From positions 1-64,000 of the forward strand of contig NZ_JASKYM010000007.1 in NCBI RefSeq assembly GCF_030131845.1: a stretch of 64,000 bases of DNA. The letters are read 5' to 3'. This document shows positions 17,119 to 27,180 of the stretch, one piece after another. The position numbers were made by a program, and so were the translations under genes. This DNA is from Romboutsia sedimentorum. Lineage in GTDB: Bacteria > Bacillota > Clostridia > Peptostreptococcales > Peptostreptococcaceae. The notes under the pieces were generated by a model. It was given only the letters and a program-made list of their open reading frames with translations. It did not search any database and had not been told where the DNA came from. The stretch's first letter is position 1; each line of letters starts with the position of its first letter.

Positions 17119-17823
17119 TTAATTAAATAAATTTAAGATTTTTTCTAAATCTAAGTCTCTGTACTCACTTTTGATATTTTCTACTGTAGGATTTTCTATA
17201 TTTTTGATTTTATGTACAATATCTAGTTTCGTTAATTTAGATATTACTTTTATATTATCTTTTTCATAAAATTTATCATTATATTGATTTATAACAATTC
17301 CTTTTGACTTTATATTCTTTTGTTTTAAAAACTCAGCTGTAAGTGTCGTGTGATTTATAGTTCCTACTCCAGCTTTAGCTACAATCAATACATCAAGATT
17401 TAAATCTTTTATCAAGTCATATATAAAATAATCATTATTAATCAAAGGAACTACAATACCTCCTGCACCTTCAACAATTACATAATCATAATTATCTAAT
17501 AAACTTTTATAATGATTTATTATCTTTTCTTTTGAAATATTTCTATCTTCTATTCTTGCTGCTAAATGTGGTGATACTTCTTCTTTTAAACAATATGTAT
17601 TCATATTGGAATACTCATCTTCTATATCACATATTTCTTTTATATATTTAATATCTGGTGGAATTAACGTTTTTTTATCAGCACTTAAAATTCCACCACT
17701 TTGAATCGGCTTAAATGCAATCGTATTGTACCCATTTTCTTTTAGCTTATATATTAAACCTGCTGTTACAAATGTCTTTCCAACATCTGTGTCTGTTCCT
17801 ATTATAAAAATTCCCTTTCCCAT
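17119..17823 (-). CDS. bioD: Dethiobiotin synthetase
   Basis: A 234-residue ATP-dependent carboxylase closing the ureido ring of dethiobiotin. The P-loop GTDTDVGKT is near residues 9-17, FKPIQSGG near 38 and VEGAGGIVVPL near 118. It is the first gene of bioD-bioA-transporter-bioW-bioF and is preceded by a BirA-type operator. A strong ribosome binding site (AAAGGAGA) supports the start. Confidence 0.93.
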   Translation of the reverse strand: MGKGIFIIGTDTDVGKTFVTAGLIYKLKENGYNTIAFKPIQSGGILSADKKTLIPPDIKYIKEICDIEDEYSNMNTYCLKEEVSPHLAARIEDRNISKEKIINHYKSLLDNYDYVIVEGAGGIVVPLINNDYFIYDLIKDLNLDVLIVAKAGVGTINHTTLTAEFLKQKNIKSKGIVINQYNDKFYEKDNIKVISKLTKLDIVHKIKNIENPTVENIKSEYRDLDLEKILNLFN

Positions 17824-17840
17824 AATGCTCTCCTTTTTAA

Positions 17841-17868
17841 GTAAACCTATTTATTTTTATAGGTTTAC
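17841..17868. promoter_or_regulatory. BirA-type biotin operator before bioD
   Basis: GTAAACC and GGTTTAC form a perfect inverted repeat separated by 14 bases, the arrangement of BirA operators (AACC-N14-16-GGTT). It lies 18 bases upstream of bioD, in the gap after bioB. I could not identify a convincing promoter in the 63-base gap, so it may act on transcription coming from bioB or on a weak local promoter. Confidence 0.85.
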
Positions 17869-17886
17869 CATGCATTTAAAATTTTT

Positions 17887-18837
17887 TTATATCTCAAATC
17901 CTAACTCTTTTATCATTTTCACATCATCAACTATTTTATTCCCACAAGTTGTGAGCATATCTCCAGTTATAGTCGCATTTGCTCCACCTTTAAATGCTAA
18001 TATTCCATATTTAGTTAAGAGTGTTCTTCCTCCAGCTAATCTTATTTGACTATTTGGATTTATAAATCTGAATATAGCTAAAGCTTTTAAAAATTCTTCT
18101 TCTGTTATACCTCTCATATTTTCCATGGGAGTTCCTTCAATAGAATTAAGCACATTTAATGGTATTGATTTTATATTTAAATTTCTTAATTCAAATGCCA
18201 TATCTATTCTATCTTCTTCACTTTCTCCAAGACCCATTATTCCTCCACTACAAACTTCAAGCCCTGAATTTTGCGCCTCTTTTATTGTTTTTATCTTATC
18301 ATCGTATGTATGAGTACTGCATATCTTTGAAAAATAATTTCTCGAAGTCTCTAGGTTATTATGATACCTTTTTACTCCTACTTTTTTTAGGCTAATTAAG
18401 TCCTCTTCACTTAATAGCCCATGTGATGCACAAGTTTTTATTCCTACTTCATTATTTATTGCTTTATATGATTTGCATATTTCTTGCAATTCGTTCTTAT
18501 TTAATTTTCTTCCAGATGTAACTATTGAGTATCTTTTAACTTCTTTGTCGTGGTGATACTTAGCATCTTTTAAAAACTCTTCTTCGCTTAATAAATCATA
18601 TACTTCTACATTAGTGTTATGATAAGCTGACTGTGCGCAGAATTTACAATCTTCGCTACATTTTCCACTCTTTCCATTCACTATACAACATAAGTCGAAC
18701 TTATTTCCCATGAAATACTCTCTTATTTCATTAGCATATTGTCCTAATGTTTTTACATCATATTTTAAAAGTTCAAATGCTTCTTTTTTATTTATTAAGT
18801 ATCCATTTTTAATATCTTCTACTAATTTTTTTATCAT
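17887..18837 (-). CDS. bioB: Biotin synthase (radical SAM)
   Basis: A 316-residue radical-SAM enzyme inserting sulfur into dethiobiotin. The [4Fe-4S]/SAM motif Cx3CxxC is in GKCSEDCKFCAQS near 57-69. Further conserved parts are CSGGIMGLGESEEDR near 196 and RLAGGRTLL near 266. It has its own promoter and BirA operator and heads the biotin cluster. Confidence 0.94.
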   Translation of the reverse strand: MIKKLVEDIKNGYLINKKEAFELLKYDVKTLGQYANEIREYFMGNKFDLCCIVNGKSGKCSEDCKFCAQSAYHNTNVEVYDLLSEEEFLKDAKYHHDKEVKRYSIVTSGRKLNKNELQEICKSYKAINNEVGIKTCASHGLLSEEDLISLKKVGVKRYHNNLETSRNYFSKICSTHTYDDKIKTIKEAQNSGLEVCSGGIMGLGESEEDRIDMAFELRNLNIKSIPLNVLNSIEGTPMENMRGITEEEFLKALAIFRFINPNSQIRLAGGRTLLTKYGILAFKGGANATITGDMLTTCGNKIVDDVKMIKELGFEI

Positions 18838-18884
18838 ATTGTTTACCTCTATCTAATTTTATATTGTTATTATCTATATTTATC

Positions 18885-18913
18885 ATTGTAATTATATGTT
18901 TTATTTTAGTCAA
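18885..18913 (-). promoter_or_regulatory. bioB promoter
   Basis: On the minus strand TTGACT (18908-18913) and TACAAT (18885-18890) are 17 bases apart. The -35 box lies within one arm of the BirA operator. Confidence 0.75.
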
Positions 18914-18936
18914 CTATTTTATATTTTTAGGTTTAC
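18909..18936. promoter_or_regulatory. BirA-type biotin operator before bioB
   Basis: GGTTTAC (18930-18936) pairs with a degenerate GTCAACT (18909-18915) across 14 bases, the same geometry as the operator at 17841-17868. Overlap with the -35 box fits repression by holo-BirA. Confidence 0.75.
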
Positions 18937-18945
18937 CTATATAGC

Positions 18946-18985
18946 AAAAACACTCTTACAATTTATAGTTTGCAAGAGTGTTTTT
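18946..18985 (-). terminator. Terminator after the small gene at 18993
   Basis: A 12-bp stem (18946-18957 with 18974-18985) has a 16-base loop and a T-run on the minus strand. It insulates the bioB promoter. Confidence 0.8.
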
Positions 18986-18992
18986 ATTTATT

Positions 18993-19256
18993 TTATAATA
19001 TAAATTTAGTTATATTTCCTTCTGGATTTTCCATTGTAACTACATCTAATCCCTTATAGTCTTTAAACAAATCTTTTACATCTTTCATAGCTTTATTAAC
19101 TTGTTTAGAATTTAAGTTATTAATAAAATAATCTTTTCTCATATCTTCATAACTTTTATCACTCAAGAAATTTTTAATCATAGTAAATGCTATTACATTA
19201 GGAATATTATTTGTACTTCCTTTTTTATATCCTTTTTTTCTTAAATACATTTTCAT
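18993..19256 (-). CDS. Small basic protein of unknown function
   Basis: An 87-residue, lysine-rich protein with no membrane segment. It starts MKMYLRKKGYKKG and appears helical in the middle (EDMRKDYFINNLNSKQVNKA). I do not recognise it. A clear GGAGG ribosome binding site upstream and a terminator downstream support a real gene. It lies 74 bases from the DUF362 gene and could share its transcript. Confidence 0.6.
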   Translation of the reverse strand: MKMYLRKKGYKKGSTNNIPNVIAFTMIKNFLSDKSYEDMRKDYFINNLNSKQVNKAMKDVKDLFKDYKGLDVVTMENPEGNITKFIL

Positions 19257-19330
19257 TTATACTCCTCCAATAATTGATTATAAATCATATTAATAAAGTA
19301 TATATAAATTTAAAGGAATCTAGTACTATA

Positions 19331-20404
19331 CTATATTTTAATTAATTCATATTCTTTACTTCCCATACCCATTTCACAAGCATAATCTATTATTCTTGTA
19401 GAATTAGTATTTGGATGAGCATGTTTAAATACATCATGGCCCATTTCTTTACATACTAAATCATAACAAGCTTGCTCTAGAGCTATTGGGTCTTTTGATG
19501 CTAATATACCAATATCATGAGCTATCGGTCTTCCTGACCAAGGTGCACAATCACAAAGTGGAGTTACATTCATCACAAAAGTCATATACCCTACTTTATC
19601 CTTTTTGTTAGCCACTGCTCCATATGCAAACTCAGCCATTTTTTCTATAAATATATCTTCATCAGTATCCCATTGAACATTTACCGCTCTAGTTGGACAA
19701 ACTATCGGACATTCCCCACATCCATAACAAACTTCATGGTCTATTACTGCTTTTTTGTTTACAATAGATATAGCATTTGTAGGACAAGACTTTACACATT
19801 TACTACATCCTATACAAGTTTCTTCGTCTATAGTTGGCTTTACATCTGAATGTTGCATTTGCTTTCCAGCAGCAGTTGCACATCCCATAGCTAAATTTTT
19901 AAGTACCCCACCAAAACCTGCCATTCCATGTCCTTTAAAGTGACTCATTACTATCATTGATGAAGAGTTATAAATTTCTCCACCTATCTTAACTTTATCA
20001 AAATGTTTTTTATTTATTTCTACATCAACGTTATTTCTACTATATAATCCATCAGCTATTATTATCGGTGCATTAACAACTGAATAAGCAAACCCATTTT
20101 CTATTGCTGTTGTAATATGGTCTACTGAATTTGTTCTACTTCCTGTATATAATGTGTTAGTGTCTGTTAAAAATGGCTTACCACCAGATTCTTTAACTTT
20201 ATCAACTATCTGTCTTACTGCAACAGGACTCATATATGTAGTATTTCCCTTTTCTCCAAAATGAAGTTTTATAGCTACTTGCTGATTATCATCTATTAAA
20301 TCTTTAAACCCTGCTTTATCAAATAACCTTCTTACATTGCTTAGTACATTACGACTTTCTGAATCTGAGTATAAATCAGTAAAATAAACTTTTGATTTTT
20401 CCAT
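19331..20404 (-). CDS. DUF362-domain protein with two [4Fe-4S] ferredoxin motifs
   Basis: A 357-residue protein. Residues 1-185 and 275-357 are the DUF362 fold ([44 protein letters not shown]). It is split by a bacterial ferredoxin insert with two clusters, [12 protein letters not shown] near 193 and [12 protein letters not shown] near 222. Such proteins are common in anaerobes and are presumed redox proteins of unknown substrate. It is cytosolic, with no signal peptide. It is monocistronic or joined to the small gene downstream. Confidence 0.85.
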   Translation of the reverse strand: MEKSKVYFTDLYSDSESRNVLSNVRRLFDKAGFKDLIDDNQQVAIKLHFGEKGNTTYMSPVAVRQIVDKVKESGGKPFLTDTNTLYTGSRTNSVDHITTAIENGFAYSVVNAPIIIADGLYSRNNVDVEINKKHFDKVKIGGEIYNSSSMIVMSHFKGHGMAGFGGVLKNLAMGCATAAGKQMQHSDVKPTIDEETCIGCSKCVKSCPTNAISIVNKKAVIDHEVCYGCGECPIVCPTRAVNVQWDTDEDIFIEKMAEFAYGAVANKKDKVGYMTFVMNVTPLCDCAPWSGRPIAHDIGILASKDPIALEQACYDLVCKEMGHDVFKHAHPNTNSTRIIDYACEMGMGSKEYELIKI

Positions 20405-20519
20405 TAAATTATCCCCTTTTAAATAAATTTATTGTACCCTATAAGTTTATCATTTATCGGTAACGATATAAGTATATATTTATAATATTTTAATTATTAG
20501 AAAGTGAATTTTTTATATA

Positions 20520-22283
20520 CTATTCATTTCTTAATATATCTATAAATACATCTGCTATCTCAGGATCAAACTGAGTACTTTTGCATCTTATTATTTCTTC
20601 TATTGCACCTTCCTTAGTTTTCACCTCATTATAACCTCGGTAATTAGTCATTGCATCATATGAATCTACAATATTTACTATTCTAGCCATTATAGGTATT
20701 TCTTCACCTTTCAGTCCAAGTGGATATCCTGCACCATCATACCTTTCATGGTGAGTTAGTATTCCCCTAGCTATATGAGATAATTCTCCAGATGCATTTA
20801 ATATCCTATAGCCTTTTTCAGTATGTGTTTTTATTTCTCTAAACTCTAATTCACTTAATTTTTCGGGCTTTAAAAGTATTTCTTCACTGATACCAATTTT
20901 ACCTATATCATGGAGCTTTGTAACTAATATAACTTCATCTAATTGTGCAGTTGTAAACCCTAACTTTTCACCTATTTTAATAGCATATTTTACTAGTCTT
21001 TTAGTATGTTCATTCGTCTCAACATTTTTTTCATGTAAGGACTGAATTAATGAAAATATAATAGAACTTCTTATGCTTTTTTCTTGAAGGAATTTCTGTC
21101 TATATAATTTTTCTTCTGCTTCTTTTAAATTTATATATATATCTCCGTCTAAAGAATCTTTTATAGATGAACCTAGCGAAATACTTATATCAATTAAGTT
21201 AAAATCTGATTTTTTACATTCACTCATTATATTAGAAATAACTTTTTCACATTTAGACTCATTACAGTTTGGCATTAGTATTATAAATTCATCTCCACCC
21301 CATCTAAATATGAAGTCTTCTTTTGAAACTCCATTTTTAAGAATTTTTGCCATATTTTTTAATAGCCTATCTCCTTCTAAATGTCCAAAAGTATCGTTTA
21401 TAACTTTTAACCCATTAACATCTCCCATAATAATTCCTATTGGAAGATATTGTTCTTCGTTAAACTCTTCTTTTTTCTCTTCAAAATATGCTCTATTATA
21501 TACGTCTGTCAAACTGTCAGTATAACTTAGCTTTATTAATTTTTCTTTAAGTTCTGTTCTCTCTGTAACATCACTCGATAAACCTACGATTCCCCAAACC
21601 TCTCCATTTTCATTTATAACAGGAACCTTTCTTGTTTCTTCTATGCGTTCTCTTCCATTTTCATCTATAATTCTGCGCTCACTAGTTTTCATTTGTTTAG
21701 TTTTCATTATTTCTTTGTCTTGTTCCATGAAATTTTTAGCTTCTTCTTTTGATAAAACGCCTAACTCAAAGTCATTTTTACCTACCATATTTAAAATTCC
21801 AAGTTCTTTGTAATGTTCACTCCATTTTTTGTTATAACCTACATATCTAGAATTTTTATCTTTATAGAAAATATATTCTGGCAGTGTGTCTATTATAGTT
21901 GTTAGTATATTTTCTCTTTCTTCAAGCTTTGTTTGTTTTTCTTTAATAGGTGTTATATCTATTATCACACCTATTACTCCTAATAAATTGTCATTTTCAT
22001 CAAAGAACGGATTGATATAGCAATTCTTAATTCTATTTTCTGATTCAATATCAAACATACACATTTTATTATTTTTGATAACTTCTTTTACTTTAATTTT
22101 ACAAACTTCAAACATTAAACATTTAGCACATACGTCTTCTTCTATATTAAATTCTTCATTGATATTAGTCTTATGTATTCTAACAAACTCTTTATTAACA
22201 AATATCAATTTTTCATCCAAATCCTTTATCCATATTGGAAAAGGAATATTATCTATAACAAACTTTTCTGAACTATTTATCAT
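20520..22283 (-). CDS. PAS-PAS-GGDEF-HD-GYP cyclic-di-GMP signalling protein
   Basis: A 587-residue soluble sensor. Two PAS domains (about 1-110 and 125-240) precede a diguanylate cyclase domain with intact RWGGDEF near 330 and an HD-GYP phosphodiesterase domain with HDIGKIG and HHERYDGAGYP in the last 180 residues. Both catalytic motifs look intact, so net activity cannot be predicted. The first PAS carries a cysteine group (CAKCLMFEVC, about 52-61, plus two further Cys), which could bind a metal or sense redox state. The start is the ATG at 22283, with GGGG nine bases upstream; an in-frame GTG five codons earlier overlaps that site. Confidence 0.88.
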   Translation of the reverse strand: MINSSEKFVIDNIPFPIWIKDLDEKLIFVNKEFVRIHKTNINEEFNIEEDVCAKCLMFEVCKIKVKEVIKNNKMCMFDIESENRIKNCYINPFFDENDNLLGVIGVIIDITPIKEKQTKLEERENILTTIIDTLPEYIFYKDKNSRYVGYNKKWSEHYKELGILNMVGKNDFELGVLSKEEAKNFMEQDKEIMKTKQMKTSERRIIDENGRERIEETRKVPVINENGEVWGIVGLSSDVTERTELKEKLIKLSYTDSLTDVYNRAYFEEKKEEFNEEQYLPIGIIMGDVNGLKVINDTFGHLEGDRLLKNMAKILKNGVSKEDFIFRWGGDEFIILMPNCNESKCEKVISNIMSECKKSDFNLIDISISLGSSIKDSLDGDIYINLKEAEEKLYRQKFLQEKSIRSSIIFSLIQSLHEKNVETNEHTKRLVKYAIKIGEKLGFTTAQLDEVILVTKLHDIGKIGISEEILLKPEKLSELEFREIKTHTEKGYRILNASGELSHIARGILTHHERYDGAGYPLGLKGEEIPIMARIVNIVDSYDAMTNYRGYNEVKTKEGAIEEIIRCKSTQFDPEIADVFIDILRNE

Positions 22284-22448
22284 ATAGATTTTCCCCACTA
22301 TCGTATTTTAACCTTACTATTATTATAAAATAGTGTTTTTCTTATTTCCACACTAATTTAAAAGTAATAATTTTATCTTTTATAAAATATTATTAATTAA
22401 AGATAAGTAATCTTGAAATAATTATGTATACGAAAGGAATAATTTATT

Positions 22449-22724
22449 ATGTTAAATGTAGTTAGTAGAGATTTAAACGAAAAAACTAAACTAGTTAGAG
22501 CTAGAGGTTATATACCTGCTGTAATTTATAGTTCTAAATTAGAAAACAGTATCCCTATAGAAATATATAAAACTGACTTTGCTAGAATGATAGAATCTGG
22601 TGAAAGTCATGATGTAGTAGAGTTAAATTTAAATGGTGATATAAAAAAATGCCTACTTAGAGAAGTTCAAGTAGATGGTGTAAAAGAAGGTTTTTTACAT
22701 ATAGATTTTATGTTAATTGACTAA
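22449..22724 (+). CDS. rplY: Short bL25/Ctc-like ribosomal protein
   Basis: A 91-residue protein matching the 5S-rRNA-binding domain of bL25: it begins NVVSRDLNEKTKLVRARGYIP with AVIYSS, and ends GVKEGFLHIDFMLID. It lacks the C-terminal TL5/CTC domain of longer Gram-positive versions and so has the size of E. coli L25. AAAGGA precedes the start. It stands alone on the plus strand and ends at a terminator shared with the permease pseudogene. Confidence 0.8.
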   Translation: MLNVVSRDLNEKTKLVRARGYIPAVIYSSKLENSIPIEIYKTDFARMIESGESHDVVELNLNGDIKKCLLREVQVDGVKEGFLHIDFMLID

Positions 22725-22736
22725 TTTCACTACTAT

Positions 22737-22772
22737 AAAAAGAGTTATCCTATCTTTTGGATAACTCCTTTT
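22737..22772. terminator. Bidirectional terminator
   Basis: A 14-base inverted repeat (22737-22750 with 22759-22772; one mismatch) has an 8-base loop, with T-runs on both strands. It separates the L25 gene from the converging permease gene. Confidence 0.8.
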
Positions 22773-22799
22773 ATCATTATTTTTAACTATTCTATCTTT

Positions 22800-25184
22800 T
22801 TATTCACTATATCTAACTCTATCAATTAATGATTCTTTATTAAAGTTTTTACTTATTAAGTAAGTTAATAATAATTGAGTAATCACTACGCACACTATCA
22901 TAATGCTGGCTTGAACTATAGGGAAAGTATAAACTGCATATGACATACCAGCTTTTCTACATGCTTGAACTGCTATATACCCTAACCCAGTCCCCAATGT
23001 TAGAGAAGCAACTAACATAACTCCTGTATAAAACATAGCTTCTATATTTAACATCTTAACTAATTGTTTATCAGTTAACCCTATTGCTTGCAACATACCT
23101 AATTCTTTTTTTCTAGTTATTATACTGCTTATCATAGAGTTTATTAAATTCATAAAACCTATTACACCTATTACACTTACTAAGCTATATCCTATTACTT
23201 TAGTTGCATCAATAATTAATTCATAAGATTTTAGTTGCTCATCTATATAAATAGATTCTATATATCCATTTGATTTATCTAAATTTTTAATATAAGCTTT
23301 TATTTCATCATATTTATTTTCATCTACATAAATTCCAATTTTATTTGTAGAATCAACATCTACTATTTTTTCAAAAGCATCATCATGAATTACAAATGTT
23401 CCATACGCCGATGTTATAGCTTGAACTTTAAATTCTTTATCTATTTTTTTATTTCCATCATATATAGTTAAAGTTATTTTATCTCCTACTTTTACTCCCG
23501 TTTCTTTTGCAAATTCAACTTGACTTATAATTACTTCTTCTCCTGATTTTAACTTTTCTAGGTCTATTTTTCCATCTTCTAAATACAACTGCATATTTTC
23601 TAAATCATTTTCATTTACACTACTTAAATTATGGTATTTATATTCTGTTTCATAGTCTTTCGTTTCTACCTTTAATTCTTTAGAGTTTTCTATTTTTGTA
23701 ACTCCATCTATATTTAGTAGTTGATTTCTAAAATCTTTACCTAAAGGATTTTTTGTTTGTAGTATATTAATTTCAGTACTAGGGCTATCATCATCTCCCA
23801 AAGTGTATCCAGCTAAATCTATCTGTATATCATATGGGAAGTTCTCTCTAGCCATCGTTTCTGCATCCATACTATTCATCACACTTGCCATAACTATAAA
23901 TATTATCCCACTTAATGATAATGATAATATAGTTACATATGTACGCTTTTTATTTCTTTTTAAGTTAGCATAAGAAAGTCTTTTTAAATTTATATTTTCA
24001 TACCCTTTTCTACTTTTATCACTACAATTTCCTTCACCGTTATATCTAATTGCATCTATTATAGAAACTTTAGATGCCACCTTCATAGGCTTTAATAATG
24101 ATATAAATACAGTTATAAAGCTTATCAAAGCTACTCCTATTGATATTGGCAACTTAGATATACTAGCATCTGTTATAAATATCATTCCTAATATAAATTC
24201 ATTTATGATATATCCTAAAGCAATTCCTACAGGTATTGCTATTAGTGATAACATCATTCCTTCTTTAAGGACAATAGACTTTATTTGACTTTTAGTTGCT
24301 CCTATTGCTCTAAGTTTTCCAAACTCTTGTACTTTAGTTACTATCGAAAGATAAAATATATTATAAATAACTAATATACTAGATAATATAACTACTATAC
24401 TTATTATTCCTCCCCACATCATAACTTCATTATCTGGTTTTAATGTATTTATGTAATCTTCATTTACTCCAACGCTACCCTTAGGTATTTCTAAGTCTTT
24501 TGCTATTTTTTCTATTTTAGCGGTTATTTCTTCACCTGATAAATTATCTACACCTTTAATCTTAAAAAATACATTGAAATTTTCTTTACTCATATCTCTT
24601 GTTGATGTCATATATTCTTTTGAAACAACACCAGGAAACATCTTTTTAACCTTAGCCATTTCACTAGTTTCCATAATTCCACTAACTATAAACTCAGAAC
24701 TTGTGATACCTTTTTTTGTATTATCTTCATAGTCTATCTTTATTTTTTGATTTATCTTTTTTTCATATCCTAATTTTTCTAAACCAATCTCATCTATCAT
24801 TATTTCATTTCTACTACTTGGTGCTCTTCCTTGTATAATTTTCATATTATTAAATTCACTAGCTTTATCGTCTATATATGATATACCTATTTTAGTTTCA
24901 TCTTCATACTCTTTGATTCCTAATCCATTTATTATTCCTGTATTTTCAATATCTGCATGAGCTTTTATCTCTTCCTATTTTTTTTCATCTATTTTTGTGT
25001 AAACACCATGTTGAGTTCCACAGTATTTTATAGTCCTTTGTTTATTTTGGTAGCTACAGTCCACACAAGTCATTCCCACTGCCGCTAACAAAGTTGTTGA
25101 TAATAATATTGTTATAATAATTAATATACTCTTTGATTTATTTTGCTTTAAATTATTTTTAGCTATTTTAGTAGTATTAATCAT
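22800..25184 (-). pseudogene. FtsX-type ABC permease, module 2, interrupted by an in-frame TAG
   Basis: Together the two open parts would encode about 794 residues of a large permease with two FtsX domains. The 69-residue start (25184 down to 24975: one transmembrane helix, KIAKNNLKQNKSKSILIII) ends at TAG (24975-24977). The reading frame continues without any shift into the rest (EEIKAHADIENTGIINGLG...), where the first ATG is at 24845. A single TGG to TAG change (KK-W-EEIK) would explain it. Alternatives are suppression of TAG or a sequencing error. The downstream part keeps helices, external domains and conserved ends (SLRRIGA-like FGKLRAIGATKSQ; ELGMLQAIGLTDKQ), so decay looks recent. Confidence 0.8.
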
Positions 25185-25860
25185 TTATAACACCACCTCT
25201 TACCACCTTACCATCTTCAATATATATTACTCTATCAGCCATTTGTGCTATAGTTTCATCATGAGTTATCATAACTAAAGTCTGATTATATTTTTTTATC
25301 ATAGTTTTTAATAAGCTCATAACTTCATCAGAAGTTTTAGAATCTAAGTTTCCAGTTGGCTCATCTGCTAAAATTATAGAAGGTCTACTCGCTAAAGCTC
25401 TTGCTATTGCTACTCTTTGTTGTTGACCACCTGATAGGGTATTAGGTAGAGATTGTTTTTTACTTTGTAGTCCGAGTGCTGTAACTATATCATCTACAAA
25501 TTTATTATCTACATTTTTATTATCAAGACCTATAGGAAGCACTATATTCTCCCATACATTAAGCGATGGTATTAAGTTGTAATATTGGAATATAAATCCT
25601 ATTTTTCTTCTTCTAAATATCGCAAGTTGCTCATCTTTTAATGAAAATATATCACTTTTATCTATAAACACTTTTCCCTCTGTTGGTCTATCAAGTCCAC
25701 CTATCATATGTAATAATGTGCTTTTTCCAGAACCAGATTTACCTACTATTGCTACAAATTCCCCTTCTTTTATGTCTATGTTAGTATTGTCTATTGCTTT
25801 TACTAAGCTTTCATCACAACCATAATATTTTTTTAAACTTGTAGTTTTTAATATACTCAT
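25177..25860 (-). CDS. ABC transporter ATPase, module 2
   Basis: A 227-residue MacB/BceA-type nucleotide-binding subunit. Walker A is GKSGSGKSTLLH, the signature LSGGQQQRVAIARAL and Walker B ILADEPTGNLD. It overlaps the start of the interrupted permease gene by 8 bases. TGTAAG-type boxes lie upstream at 25914-25943, overlapping the end of the kinase gene. Confidence 0.9.
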   Translation of the reverse strand: MSILKTTSLKKYYGCDESLVKAIDNTNIDIKEGEFVAIVGKSGSGKSTLLHMIGGLDRPTEGKVFIDKSDIFSLKDEQLAIFRRRKIGFIFQYYNLIPSLNVWENIVLPIGLDNKNVDNKFVDDIVTALGLQSKKQSLPNTLSGGQQQRVAIARALASRPSIILADEPTGNLDSKTSDEVMSLLKTMIKKYNQTLVMITHDETIAQMADRVIYIEDGKVVRGGVIND

Positions 25861-25913
25861 TTTTATTTTCCCCTTGTCTTTGTATTATTTATAATTTAAT
25901 AATACATTTTAAG

Positions 25914-25943
25914 TCTTACAAAACGCTTACATCACGTCTTACA
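25914..25943 (-). promoter_or_regulatory. Putative response-regulator boxes (three TGTAAG repeats), module 2
   Basis: On the minus strand TGTAAGA, TGTAAGC and TGTAAGA recur with 12- and 11-base steps. They overlap the stop codon of the kinase gene and precede the ATPase gene, as expected for an operator of the transporter genes. Confidence 0.5.
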
Positions 25944-27180
25944 CTCTTGTAAGGAATAAGGAAAATTTACTACCTTGCCCTTTTTTTGAAGATACTATAA
26001 TATTTCCACCTTGTCTTTCTAATATTTTTCTACTTAAATAAAGCCCAACCCCTGAACCTTCTACTTGTGCTACTTCTTCACTTCTATAAAATCGTTTAAA
26101 TATATTATTAAATTCATTTTTATGTATACCAATACCATTATCTTTTATATTAATTTTAAAAAAGTTAATAGTTTTTTCAATAGATACATTTATATCTTTA
26201 TTCTCATCGCTATATTTAACTCCATTTTCTAATATGTTAAAAATACATTCCTCTGTCCACTTTGAATCATGAGGTATATATTCATCTTCAAAATCTACTA
26301 GATTTATATTTATATGTTTTTGACTCGCTTTTACTTTCACACTATTTATTGCTTTATTTAATGTGTTTTTTATACTTTTATTTTCCTTTTTAATGCTTAT
26401 CATACTAGTTTCCAATCTAGATATATTAACTAGTGAATCTATCAAATTGTGTAATTTATTTATAGACATTTCATTAGTTTGTAAAAATTCTATTCTATCT
26501 TCTTCATCCATATCTTCTTCTAGTAATAATGTATTGTATAATTTCAATGATGCTAGAGGAGTTTTTAATTGATGTGATATATCAGTTACTAATTCTTTTA
26601 TTTCTTCTTTTTCTTTATCAAGATTGTTTACTTTTAAATTTAAACTTCTAGATAATTTATTTAAATCCGAATAAATCCTACAAAAAATTCCTTCTTCTTT
26701 AAAATCTTCTTCAAGGCTATAGTCATCATTTATTATCTTCTCTATGTCCCTATTTACCTTTAATAATTTATTAAATATGTATTTTATTGAATTTAATACT
26801 ATAAACATCACTAAAAAAAGTAATACCACAAAAACTATCAAATTATTTACCAGGAAATAATTCAAATATTTTTCAAAATTTACATTTTCATTCATGCTAT
26901 AACTTTTATTATATCCAAATTTGTCTAAAGTTTTTTCTCCTAACTTTGAGTAACTCTTTTCTGGACTATATATAGCTTTTACTATATCAACTTCTGATTC
27001 TGGGTGTATTGTTACCAATGCACCTACTAGTCTTTTATTTATTTCATTTTGTTGTAAATATATATTAGTTAGGTTCTTATACTGAAAACTTGTAAATATA
27101 CCAAACATGATGATTGTACTTATTAAAATAAAAAATACTTGTTTTTTAAATAATGGCTCTTTCTTTATTATATTTATCAT
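25939..27180 (-). CDS. Sensor histidine kinase, module 2
   Basis: A 413-residue membrane kinase with two transmembrane helices (about 18-36 and 112-135) and an external loop between them. The phospho-acceptor is in DISHQLKTPLAS near 207, N box CIFNILENGVKY, G1 DNGIGIHKNE and G2 GSGVGLYLSRK. The ATG at 27180 overlaps the regulator's stop (ATGA), with GAGGTG nine bases upstream; this was preferred to the GTG four codons earlier. Confidence 0.9.
   Translation of the reverse strand: MINIIKKEPLFKKQVFFILISTIIMFGIFTSFQYKNLTNIYLQQNEINKRLVGALVTIHPESEVDIVKAIYSPEKSYSKLGEKTLDKFGYNKSYSMNENVNFEKYLNYFLVNNLIVFVVLLFLVMFIVLNSIKYIFNKLLKVNRDIEKIINDDYSLEEDFKEEGIFCRIYSDLNKLSRSLNLKVNNLDKEKEEIKELVTDISHQLKTPLASLKLYNTLLLEEDMDEEDRIEFLQTNEMSINKLHNLIDSLVNISRLETSMISIKKENKSIKNTLNKAINSVKVKASQKHININLVDFEDEYIPHDSKWTEECIFNILENGVKYSDENKDINVSIEKTINFFKINIKDNGIGIHKNEFNNIFKRFYRSEEVAQVEGSGVGLYLSRKILERQGGNIIVSSKKGQGSKFSLFLTRV

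Noticed and set aside
20455..20468. TATCG-GTAA-CGATA dyad upstream of the DUF362 gene
   Set aside because: The 5-bp arms are short and match no operator I know; chance occurrence is plausible.
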